From Rhodoluna sp. (GTDB taxonomy: Bacteria; Actinomycetota; Actinomycetes; Actinomycetales; Microbacteriaceae): a stretch of 64,000 bases of DNA. The DNA lies in the NCBI GenBank assembly GCA_024641985.1, contig JAHEBZ010000002.1, positions 124,001 to 188,000 of the forward strand, given 5' to 3'. The translations under genes and the position numbers were made by a program. Of this stretch, positions 50,272 to 60,024 are shown piece after piece (the first letter of the stretch is position 1; every line of letters begins with the position of its first letter). Below the pieces are notes generated by a model. The model made no database searches. It had not been told where the DNA came from and saw nothing but the letters and a program-made list of their open reading frames with translations.

Positions 50272-51579
50272 CTAAACCAGGTCTCGCCAGTCCACTTCGT
50301 CGTCGTCTTCGGCAACCACAATGGTTCCTGAGGGCACGGCGTTTGGCAGCGTTATCGCCTCGGTTAGCGGCGAAAGATATGCTTCTTCGTCGCGACGATT
50401 AACCAAAACGTTGTCGATATATGAGTGCACTGCCTCATCGACAGAAACATCGCGGTTCTGGTTCTCAGACATATACCAGCGGTGTTCGAGCACCTGGTGA
50501 TAAATTTCGGCCGGCTCTAGGCGGCCACCTAAGTCTCGAGGAATCGCCGTTACGACTGGTTCGAATGATCGACTCAGCCACTCGTGAGCCAAAACCTCTT
50601 CGTCGGCGCCGGGGCGAGGGTGTTCGACGCGATATTGGTCTAGATCGTTTAGCAAACGTCTTGCTTGGTTCTCTTCAACATCAAGGCCCGTTAAACGAAT
50701 CAGGCGTCGGGTGTGGTGACCCGCGTCGACAACCTTTGGTTGAATCTTTACCTTTGTGCCCGAAGCATCGGTTTTTATGGCCAATTCTTCGATGTCAAAA
50801 CCAAGTTCGTTGAGTCGGTCAACGCGGCGGTTGATTTTCCAGCGATCGGCGGCCTCAAAGGTTTCGGCTGCCGTAAGTTCGGTCCAAAGTTCGCGATATT
50901 TGGCAACGATGCGCTCGCTCGTGGCCAAGGCATCTACGCCGGGGGTAGCGTGCCCGCTCGCAATCAAATCCATCAGTTCGCCAGCAATGTTGACTCTGGC
51001 AATCTCTAGGTCGTTTTCGCGCTGACCGTTAGATAAACCAGTGTCATAGAGGTGACCGGTCTCGGCGTCGACCAGGTAAGCCGCAAATGAGCCAGCATCG
51101 CGACGAAAGAGGGTGTTTGATAGCGAAACATCGCCCCAGAAAAAACCGGCGATGTGCAACCGAGCCAAAAGCAAAGCTAAAGCGTCAACAAGGCGGGTAG
51201 CCGTTTCGGGCCGAAGGCCCTGTGACCACATTGCGCGGTAAGGCAGCGAAAATTTTAGGTGGCGAGTAACGAGCACCGAGAGCAGTTCTTCGCGATCGGT
51301 GGTCTCGCGGCCATTAATGATTGCAAATGGTTCAACGCAGGGCACATCAAGTTTTTGAAGTTGCTTGAGCATGTCATATTCGCGTTTGGCAAGCTCGGGC
51401 AGAGTTTCTTTGATGGCCACCACGTGGTCGTTGAGGTGGGCGAATCTGACAGTGTGGCGGCTCAAGCCTTTTGGCAGAGCTGCAATGTTTTCAGTCGGCC
51501 AATCCTCTAATGGCAAATGCCACGGTAGATCCAGCAATGCTGGCTCTACCGTGGCAGCCGTAATGTCTAGTGAGCTCAC
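50272..51579 (-). CDS. DUF4032 domain-containing protein (kinase-like fold)
   Basis: LHIAGFFWGDVSLSNTLFRRDAGSFAAYLVDAETGHLYDTGLSNGQRENDLEIARVN. Confidence 0.85.
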   Translation of the reverse strand: MSSLDITAATVEPALLDLPWHLPLEDWPTENIAALPKGLSRHTVRFAHLNDHVVAIKETLPELAKREYDMLKQLQKLDVPCVEPFAIINGRETTDREELLSVLVTRHLKFSLPYRAMWSQGLRPETATRLVDALALLLARLHIAGFFWGDVSLSNTLFRRDAGSFAAYLVDAETGHLYDTGLSNGQRENDLEIARVNIAGELMDLIASGHATPGVDALATSERIVAKYRELWTELTAAETFEAADRWKINRRVDRLNELGFDIEELAIKTDASGTKVKIQPKVVDAGHHTRRLIRLTGLDVEENQARRLLNDLDQYRVEHPRPGADEEVLAHEWLSRSFEPVVTAIPRDLGGRLEPAEIYHQVLEHRWYMSENQNRDVSVDEAVHSYIDNVLVNRRDEEAYLSPLTEAITLPNAVPSGTIVVAEDDDEVDWRDLV

Positions 51580-52655
51580 TAGTTGAGGCGCTCGCCCGAC
51601 TCTACGTCGAACAGGTGCACGATGCCGCCCTCTGGCTTCAAGAAGACCTTGTCGCCGGCGTGTGGGTGAACGCGGCCGTCAACGCGAGAAACCACGTCTT
51701 GGTCGGCGCCATCGATGTTGGTGTGACCGTATAGGAAGCCGTCGGCTCCTAGTTCTTCGATAACGTCGACATCAACTGCGATGCCTTCGCCGGTCGAAAC
51801 GGTTAGGTTTTCTGGGCGAATACCGACGGTGATGGTCTTCGCGTTGGTCTTCGCAAGAATCGCACTGTCAATCGGCAGCACTACGGTTCCGAACTGAACT
51901 CCGCCGTCAACGATTGGAAGCTGAACCAAGTTCATGGCGGGTGAGCCAATAAAGCCAGCCACGAATACGTTCTGAGGGGTTTCGTATAGTTCGCGTGGGG
52001 TGGCTACCTGCTGCAGCAAGCCATCCTTTAGAACTGCAACGCGGTCACCCATGGTCATTGCTTCAACCTGGTCGTGGGTTACATAAACGGTGGTTACACC
52101 AAGGCGGCGCTGAAGCGATGCGATCTGGGTGCGGGTCTGAACGCGAAGCTTGGCGTCGAGGTTCGAAAGTGGCTCATCCATTAGGAACACCTGAGGCTTG
52201 CGAACGATTGCGCGCCCCATGGCTACGCGCTGGCGCTGACCACCAGAAAGGGCCTTTGGCTTGCGGGCTAGGTATGGCTCTAGGTCAAGAAGCTTTGCTG
52301 CCTCTAGAACGCGAGCGGCACGCTCTTCTTTGCTAACACCGGCAATCTTCAGAGCAAAGCCCATGTTCTCGGCCACGGTCATGTGTGGGTAAAGAGCGTA
52401 GTTCTGGAAGACCATTGCGATGTCGCGGTCTTTTGGTGGGGTGTCGGTTACATCGCGGTCACCAATGCGAATGTGACCGGCGTTTACCTCTTCAAGGCCT
52501 GCAAGCATGCGCAGGGTGGTTGACTTGCCACAGCCTGATGGGCCAACCAAGACCAAGAACTCGCCGTCTTTGATCTCGAGGTTGATCTTGTCAACAGCTG
52601 GGCGCACGCCGCCTGGGTAGAGGCGGGTGGCGTTATCGAATGTTACTGATGCCAT
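51579..52655 (-). CDS. ABC transporter ATP-binding protein, UgpC/MsmK-type sugar importer ATPase
   Basis: LVGPSGCGKSTTLRMLAGLE; LSGGQRQRVAMGRAIVRKP; TOBE-like C-terminus; start at ATG 52655. Confidence 0.92.
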   Translation of the reverse strand: MASVTFDNATRLYPGGVRPAVDKINLEIKDGEFLVLVGPSGCGKSTTLRMLAGLEEVNAGHIRIGDRDVTDTPPKDRDIAMVFQNYALYPHMTVAENMGFALKIAGVSKEERAARVLEAAKLLDLEPYLARKPKALSGGQRQRVAMGRAIVRKPQVFLMDEPLSNLDAKLRVQTRTQIASLQRRLGVTTVYVTHDQVEAMTMGDRVAVLKDGLLQQVATPRELYETPQNVFVAGFIGSPAMNLVQLPIVDGGVQFGTVVLPIDSAILAKTNAKTITVGIRPENLTVSTGEGIAVDVDVIEELGADGFLYGHTNIDGADQDVVSRVDGRVHPHAGDKVFLKPEGGIVHLFDVESGERLN

Positions 52656-52815
52656 TTTTCTTATTCCTTCACCGGCAGGTACGTGCCGGACGATCCGTTG
52701 TGATAGAAACCCCGCCAGCGGTGCCAACAGGTAATTCAATTATTGCACCGAGCTGGCCTCGTCTAAACTATTCGAGAGCCCTAGAAGGCACCGGTTTTAT
52801 AACATCGAGGAATTC

Positions 52816-53676
52816 ATGACATCAAACCAGAGCAAGCCAACCCGTTCAGAGCAGCGCGAAATCGCAAGAGCTAAGGCGCGCGAAGTGCGCGATCAGCAGC
52901 AAAAAGGCGCTCGCCGCAAGAAGCTCGGCATTCAAGTTGGTCTGGGTGTTGTGATTCTTGGCATTGCCACAGCTATTACCTTTGCGATCTCGAGCGGCAC
53001 CAACAGCAACGCTGGCAACCTAACCCCAGCAAATTTCTCGTTCAACGATGGCATAAAAATCGGCACGAACCTAGAGGCTTTCACACCAACTTCTACACCT
53101 TCGCCTGCGCCAAGTGCGGGTTCGGCCCCGATTCCAAACATTGCGATTTATCTTGATTACCAGTGCCCGGTTTGTCAGGCGTTCGAGGTGCCTAACCAGT
53201 CTCAAATTGAGAGCTGGGTAAAGGCGGGCCTTGCAACCCTCGAGCTGCACCCAATTTCATTCTTAGATACACGCGGTTCGCTCAACGAATATTCGAGCAG
53301 GGCAGCCAACGCGGCAATCTGTGTAGCCGAAAACTCGCCTAACAACTTCTTTGCCTACAACTCGTGGCTATTTGAGAACCAGCCAGCCGAGGCCACCTAT
53401 GGCCCCGAGAATGATGCACTGATTGAGGGCGCCAAGAAGCTTGGTGTTTCTAACTTTGAGCAGATCTCAACTTGTATCAAAGAAAAGTCATATGCCAATT
53501 GGATTTCCACCACCACCACCAAGGCGCTCAGTGAAAATGTGCCTGGCACCAAGTTGAAAGTAGAAGGAACTCCGTTCATTCTGGTCAACGGTCAGCCATA
53601 CACCTGGACAACTGGCGAAGAGCTGATCAACCCAGCTCGTTTCGCCCAGTTCAAAGACAGCGTTGTAAACAACTAA
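52816..53676 (+). CDS. Membrane-anchored DsbA-family thioredoxin-like protein
   Basis: N-terminal TM; YLDYQCPVCQAFEVPNQ CPVC motif; EGTPFILVNGQPY. Confidence 0.88.
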   Translation: MTSNQSKPTRSEQREIARAKAREVRDQQQKGARRKKLGIQVGLGVVILGIATAITFAISSGTNSNAGNLTPANFSFNDGIKIGTNLEAFTPTSTPSPAPSAGSAPIPNIAIYLDYQCPVCQAFEVPNQSQIESWVKAGLATLELHPISFLDTRGSLNEYSSRAANAAICVAENSPNNFFAYNSWLFENQPAEATYGPENDALIEGAKKLGVSNFEQISTCIKEKSYANWISTTTTKALSENVPGTKLKVEGTPFILVNGQPYTWTTGEELINPARFAQFKDSVVNN

Positions 53677-53690
53677 CTTGCAGGTATGCA

Positions 53691-53720
53691 AAAACCCCAG
53701 AGGAAACTCTGGGGTTTTTT
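53691..53720 (+). terminator. Intrinsic terminator after the DsbA-like gene
   Basis: aaaaccccagag-gaaa-ctctggggtttttt. Confidence 0.93.
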
Positions 53721-53721
53721 G

Positions 53722-53857
53722 TTTGAGCCGACTAGCAAAGACTGCGAGGCAGTCTTTGAATGTCCCCTAGGCAATTAAAAAATTTGAGCCGACTAGCAAA
53801 GACTGCGAGGCAGTCTTTGAATGTCCCCTAGGCAATTAAAAAATTTGAGCCGACTAG
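53722..53857. repeat. 61-bp perfect tandem repeat (2 copies plus a 14-bp third start inside tRNA-Thr) containing tRNA 3'-end copies
   Basis: Unit tttgagccgactagcaaagactgcgaggcagtctttgaatgtcccctaggcaattaaaaaa at 53722-53782 and 53783-53843; partial tttgagccgactag at 53844-53857. Confidence 0.95.
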
Positions 53858-53920
53858 GGGACTTGAACCCCTAACCCCCGTATTACAAGTACGGTGCGCT
53901 GCCAATTGCGCCAAGTCGGC
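53848..53920 (-). tRNA. tRNA-Thr (anticodon TGT)
   Basis: Reverse complement GCCGACTTGGCGCAATTGGCAGCGCACCGTACTTGTAATACGGGGGTTAGGGGTTCAAGTCCCCTAGTCGGCT; loop CTTGTAA. Confidence 0.96.
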
Positions 53921-53951
53921 TTGTTGCCGAAGCAACCTTATAAGCCTACTA

Positions 53952-54173
53952 TTAACCGCCGAGTTCGCTGAGCGCTGAGAATACCAAAAACGCTGGCCAA
54001 ACAATTGCCTTTAAAATTCCAAGCGTGCCCGTCCAAAAGTCGGTGGCGCTTGAGATGTAAAAGATGGCTGCACCGACAAAGCCCAAGAAATAAACCCCGC
54101 CGCCGGTGCTGGCTCGTTTATTGCCCCACTTCTTTTCGGCCCAGGCTTTAAATTCATCATTGTTTTCGCTCAT
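53952..54173 (-). CDS. Small membrane protein
   Basis: 73-aa ORF with two hydrophobic segments; MSENNDEFKAWAEKKWGNKRAS start. Confidence 0.65.
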   Translation of the reverse strand: MSENNDEFKAWAEKKWGNKRASTGGGVYFLGFVGAAIFYISSATDFWTGTLGILKAIVWPAFLVFSALSELGG

Positions 54174-54189
54174 TTAGTTAACCTACGCC

Positions 54190-54588
54190 CTAGTCCTCGT
54201 TGAAAGTAATGCTGACTGAGTTGATGCAGAATCGATCGCCCGTGGGCGTTTGGGGAGCATCTTCGAACACATGCCCAAGGTGGCAACCGCAGGCTGCACA
54301 GCGAACTTCGGTTCGCAACATTCCGTGGCTGCGATCCTCGATAAGTTCGACGGCATCACCAGCTTTGGGTTCATAAAAACTCGGCCAGCCGCAGTGCGAA
54401 TCAAACTTGGTTTGGCTTTTGAAAAGTTCGGCCCCGCAGCCTTTGCAAGAAAACGTTCCTACTCGGTGTTCTTCCAGCAATTCGCCGGTGTAGGCACGCT
54501 CGGTTCCTGCCTGGCGCAACACATGAAATTCAAACTCAGTTAACTCGTTTTGCCATTGCTCATCGGTCTTCTTAATTGGATAGTCCAC
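54190..54588 (-). CDS. msrB: Peptide-methionine (R)-S-oxide reductase
   Basis: CKGCGAELFKSQTKFDSHCGWPSFYEP; VRCAACGCHLGHVFED; RFCINSVSI. Confidence 0.95.
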   Translation of the reverse strand: MDYPIKKTDEQWQNELTEFEFHVLRQAGTERAYTGELLEEHRVGTFSCKGCGAELFKSQTKFDSHCGWPSFYEPKAGDAVELIEDRSHGMLRTEVRCAACGCHLGHVFEDAPQTPTGDRFCINSVSITFNED

Positions 54589-54655
54589 ATCGTGCCTTTC
54601 GTTGCCTAATATTAAGCATGCCCAATTGGGTGTTTGATTCTATAAAGCAGGATTC

Positions 54656-55174
54656 ATGTCGCAAAAGTTCCCATCAGACGAATTCGATGCTGTCGAGCCG
54701 CATGGCGGCCGGCATCGCGAGCGTCGCACTGCTAAACACCGCCTCATCGAATGGGTGCGAATCTTTGTGGCAGCCGCGCTCGTAGCTGGCGCGGGTTATG
54801 GCGTGCTCAAAATCGTTGACAATGCCAGCATGTATACCGGCGACATCAGCTTTGGCACAGCCTCGCAGGCGCCTGCAATCACAGACCCGGGAGTGAACGT
54901 GCTGGATGGCAAAGTTGGCGATTTGGGCGTAAAGGTCGGTGAGGCGCTTAAGGCGGCCGGTTTTAACGTTCTGACGGCAATCAACCTAGTCGACAAAGAC
55001 GACAATCTGATCAAGGTAAAAGCCACCAAGATTTTTATCACCGACGAAGCCTTCACGGCCGAAGCCTCAGATTTAGCCAAGGCGATTGGCGACTATCCAA
55101 TCGAAATTTCGACCGAATACGTTGGGCCAATAACTTTGGTTTTGGGTGAAGATTTCGTTTTGAAGGGCAACTAG
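54656..55174 (+). CDS. Membrane protein of unknown function
   Basis: Open ORF with one N-terminal TM (WVRIFVAAALVAGAGYGVLKIV); no recognised domain. Confidence 0.7.
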   Translation: MSQKFPSDEFDAVEPHGGRHRERRTAKHRLIEWVRIFVAAALVAGAGYGVLKIVDNASMYTGDISFGTASQAPAITDPGVNVLDGKVGDLGVKVGEALKAAGFNVLTAINLVDKDDNLIKVKATKIFITDEAFTAEASDLAKAIGDYPIEISTEYVGPITLVLGEDFVLKGN

Positions 55175-55349
55175 ACCTTATAACCCTTTGATAACCTCTG
55201 GTAAATTTGTGGGTTCGCCTCTATCTTCTGGCCGTTATTGGGGCTAGTCTTGAAACTGGTCGTAGCAGTATCCGTAGCAACAGCTCTTTTCTATGCGACT
55301 CAACCGGGCATATAGTCACGGTTGTTCATATAGCAACAGGAGTAAAGCA

Positions 55350-55550
55350 ATGGCACAAGGTACCGTCAAGTGGTTTAACGCTGAAAAGGGTTTCGGCTTC
55401 ATCACTCAGGATGGCGGAGCGGACGTTTTCGTTCACTTCTCAGCAATCCAGTCAGATGGCTACAAGGAGCTTAAGGAAAACCAGCGCGTTGAGTTCGAAG
55501 TAAAGAACGGCGACAAGGGTCCTCAGGCAGACAACGTACACGTAATCTAA
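55350..55550 (+). CDS. cspA: Cold shock protein (CspA family)
   Basis: [51 protein letters not shown]. Confidence 0.96.
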   Translation: MAQGTVKWFNAEKGFGFITQDGGADVFVHFSAIQSDGYKELKENQRVEFEVKNGDKGPQADNVHVI

Positions 55551-55568
55551 GCGACCGCCTAGATTTCG

Positions 55569-55602
55569 AAAATGCCCTTCCCTTCGGGGGAGGGCATTTT
55601 TC
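55569..55602 (+). terminator. Intrinsic terminator after cspA
   Basis: aaaatgcccttccc-ttcg-ggggagggcatttttct. Confidence 0.9.
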
Positions 55603-55615
55603 TGTTTGGGTCACG

Positions 55616-55642
55616 CTTGCACTCTCATGGGGAGAGTGCCAA
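55616..55642 (+). promoter_or_regulatory. Second, degenerate CIRCE-like element
   Basis: cttGCACTC-tcatgggga-GAGTGCcaa: same GCACTC-N9-GAGTGC architecture as the canonical site. Confidence 0.7.
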
Positions 55643-55649
55643 AATAGTG

Positions 55650-57321
<1,672 letters not shown>

Positions 57322-57333
57322 GAGTTCTATTTC

Positions 57334-57367
57334 AAATGGGCGGTCACTTCGGTGGCCGCCCATTTGC
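57334..57367 (+). terminator. Intrinsic terminator after groEL
   Basis: aaatgggcggtcac-ttcg-gtggccgcccattt. Confidence 0.8.
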
Positions 57368-57414
57368 CTTAACCAGTCATGCGTGACCTGCTTGGCAGAG
57401 CATGTTGCATCGAG

Positions 57415-57702
57415 TTAAAGAAATAATCTTTGATTGGCAAACTCGATTTCTGAATATTGAGTGGCCGCTGTTGCAAGTGCTCTGCCAACTTCGGCAAGCT
57501 GTGCATCAACAGTGGCGTTGGTTGTCTTCCATCGGTTGGTTAGCTCTTGAAAACTATTGGCGGCAGCGCCTGTCCAGGATGACTGCAACCCAACCAGTTG
57601 CGCATAGAGGTTATCGCTCTCGTGGCTAAGCCTTGCGATAGTGCTTTGAATCGCTAGAGTTGCCGCCATTACGCGTTCGCTGTCAACACTGAATTGAGTC
57701 AT
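57415..57702 (-). CDS. WXG100/ESAT-6-like protein
   Basis: MTQFSVDSERVMAATLAIQSTIARLSHESDNLYAQLVGLQSSWTGAAANSFQELTNRW...; WTG motif in a helical hairpin, about 95 aa; YSEIE near the C-terminus. Confidence 0.85.
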   Translation of the reverse strand: MTQFSVDSERVMAATLAIQSTIARLSHESDNLYAQLVGLQSSWTGAAANSFQELTNRWKTTNATVDAQLAEVGRALATAATQYSEIEFANQRLFL

Positions 57703-57758
57703 ACCTAGAGTTTGCTCGGCAGTGAATGCGGCGCGGTGGCGAACGCCAAATCTGTGGA

Positions 57759-59231
57759 TTATTTCTTTGGAATTGAGATGCGGAATGTTGCTCCGCCACC
57801 CGGAGTTTCTTCGCAAACGATTGTGCCGCCGTGGCGCTCGACGATTGTTGCCACTATCGAAAGGCCAATGCCAGAGCCGCCTGTCTCGCTGTTTCGGGAG
57901 TTGTCTACACGATAGAAGCGTTCAAAGATTTTGGTGCGAAGTTGCTCGGCAACACCCTCGCCGTGATCGCGCACTTCTATGAAGGCATGCGACTTATTTT
58001 CGTGCAGAGCAATCTCGATGGAGGCTCCCTCTGGTGAGAACCTAGAAGCATTGGCAAGCAGATTTGTTAGCACTTGCCTTAACGAGCCGGCATCGGCAAG
58101 CACTCTCAGCTGCGCATCTTCGGCAAACTGGAGGCCAGATTGATCTGTGACTAATATTTTGCGTTGCCCATCGGCCGCCGAGGCATCTTTTGCCGAATCC
58201 AGCGAGAGCGATATTAAATCGGTAGGGGCCTTGGTCAATTTTGCGGATTCATCGAGGCGAGCAAGAGTGAGAAGGCTCTCGACGAGGCCGGTCATTCGAA
58301 TTGCTTCGCTCTCGATTCTGGCCATCGCTTCGGCAACCTGGGCAGGCTTCTTAAGCGCACCCATACGGTAGAGCTCGGCATACCCTCGAACAGAAACCAG
58401 GGGAGTGCGCAACTCATGGCTAGCATCTGAAACGAAGCGGCGCATTTGATCGACAGTTTTATTTCTGGATTGCAAGGCGGTTTCGATGCCATCTAACATG
58501 CTGTTCAATGCCCGGTTTAATCGTGCGATTTCGGTTTTTCCGGATCGCTCGATTAGACGCTGCGAAATGTCGCCGGCGGCAATGGCCTCGGCAGTGCGCT
58601 CAACTTCGTTCAATGGTCGCAAGGCTGAAGATATCGTGAACCAAATACTCAAACCGGCGAGCATCAAAAGCAAAATGCCAAATCCTCCACCGATTCCGGC
58701 ATATTGGTTTAGCAATGCCTGATTGGCTCCCGTGGGAAGTGCCACCACAATTGAGCCCGGCATAGAATGCAGTTGCAGCGCGACCATGCGCCATTCGGCG
58801 CGAATAACCTGATTGCCCGTTACGCCTCGCGAATCGACATCGAAGGGTAAGCCCTTGCTTTCGACCACAGACGCAAGGTTGAATTTGGTCAGGTTTGGCA
58901 CGCTCTTTTTGCCGTCGGTCGACGAGACCAACCCAATAAGCAGTTGCCCATCGATATCTAGGTATGCGATATAAAAATCGCTAGGTAGCGGCGGCAATTC
59001 GAGCAGGTGGTTGGCAAGCCGCGCCTCGATCAGAGCGGGGTCTTCGTCGCGCAAAGCCTCTGCGGTGCTGGTCAGAAGGCTGTCGGTGTTGCTTTGCAGG
59101 TATGTCTTAAGCAGTGACACTGTGCCAAAGCTAGACACCAACAGCAGTATGCCAATTAGCGCAACCGAGAGCGTAGTCAACTTGGCTCGAAGCGAAATGC
59201 GCTCCCAAGCCAAACTAACCTTTTCGTTCAC
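57759..59231 (-). CDS. Sensor histidine kinase with HAMP
   Basis: Two TMs, HAMP segment, RRFVSDASHELRTPLVSVRGYAELY, HATPase motifs. Confidence 0.9.
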   Translation of the reverse strand: MNEKVSLAWERISLRAKLTTLSVALIGILLLVSSFGTVSLLKTYLQSNTDSLLTSTAEALRDEDPALIEARLANHLLELPPLPSDFYIAYLDIDGQLLIGLVSSTDGKKSVPNLTKFNLASVVESKGLPFDVDSRGVTGNQVIRAEWRMVALQLHSMPGSIVVALPTGANQALLNQYAGIGGGFGILLLMLAGLSIWFTISSALRPLNEVERTAEAIAAGDISQRLIERSGKTEIARLNRALNSMLDGIETALQSRNKTVDQMRRFVSDASHELRTPLVSVRGYAELYRMGALKKPAQVAEAMARIESEAIRMTGLVESLLTLARLDESAKLTKAPTDLISLSLDSAKDASAADGQRKILVTDQSGLQFAEDAQLRVLADAGSLRQVLTNLLANASRFSPEGASIEIALHENKSHAFIEVRDHGEGVAEQLRTKIFERFYRVDNSRNSETGGSGIGLSIVATIVERHGGTIVCEETPGGGATFRISIPKK

Positions 59232-59233
59232 TG

Positions 59234-59929
59234 TTAGCCGTTCTTTGCAGATTTGTACATGTAGCCAACTCCGCGCTTAGTTTGAATCAGCGGCTCGGTG
59301 GTAAGCGGGTCAAGTTTTTTGCGCAGATAAGATACGTAAGATTCGACAATGCCCATCTCGCCATTAAAGTCGTATTCCCAAACATGATCGAGAATTTGAG
59401 CCTTGGTGAGAACCCGATTGGGGTTCGACATCAAAAATCTAAGCAACTTGTATTCGGTTGGGCTTAGATCGATAAGCTCATCGTTTACAAACACTTCGTG
59501 GGCATCTTGATTGATCTTGATTTCGCCAACCTCGAGCACCGATTCTTCGATGGTGGCCTGCTTGGTGCGGCGCAGAATTGCATGAATGCGGGCAACAATC
59601 TCGTCGAGGCTAAACGGCTTGGTCATGTAGTCATCGCCACCAACGGTTAAGCCGGTGATTTTGTCTTCGGTTTCGTCGCGAGCTGTTAAGAACAGAACCG
59701 GGGCCATGATGCCCATCGAGCGTAGTTTTTTGGTGACGCTAAAGCCATTCATATCGGGCAGCATCACATCGAGCAAAATGATGTCGGGTTCGCCCTTTTC
59801 GGCCGCATGAACGGCATCGGCACCGTTGCCTACAGCGTGCACGCTAAAGCCGGCAAAGCGCAAGCTAGTGGCCAACAAGTCGCGGATGTTTGGTTCGTCG
59901 TCGACGACTAAAACTTTTACGTTTTCCAT
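59234..59929 (-). CDS. OmpR-type response regulator
   Basis: VLVVDDEPNIRDLLATSLRFAGF; winged helix ESYVSYLRKKLDPLTTEPLIQTKRGVGYMYK. Confidence 0.92.
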   Translation of the reverse strand: MENVKVLVVDDEPNIRDLLATSLRFAGFSVHAVGNGADAVHAAEKGEPDIILLDVMLPDMNGFSVTKKLRSMGIMAPVLFLTARDETEDKITGLTVGGDDYMTKPFSLDEIVARIHAILRRTKQATIEESVLEVGEIKINQDAHEVFVNDELIDLSPTEYKLLRFLMSNPNRVLTKAQILDHVWEYDFNGEMGIVESYVSYLRKKLDPLTTEPLIQTKRGVGYMYKSAKNG

Positions 59930-59949
59930 AATCCAAATATCACAGGGTT

Positions 59950-59980
59950 ATCTGAGAGATTGCTGTGAGCAATCTGAGAG
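59950..59980. promoter_or_regulatory. Putative response-regulator direct repeat ATCTGAGAG (22-bp period) flanking an 8-bp IR
   Basis: atctgagag at 59950-59958 and 59972-59980, with agattgct-gtg-agcaatct between; just upstream of the RR gene. Confidence 0.5.
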
Positions 59981-60024
59981 CGGGTGGTGAGTTTGGTTGA
60001 TCGCTATAAAGGAAGTTCGAGTTT

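Noticed and set aside
53722-53857. Short repeat array as a possible CRISPR
   Set aside because: Only two contiguous 61-bp units with no variable spacers and no cas genes; it is a tRNA-linked tandem duplication.
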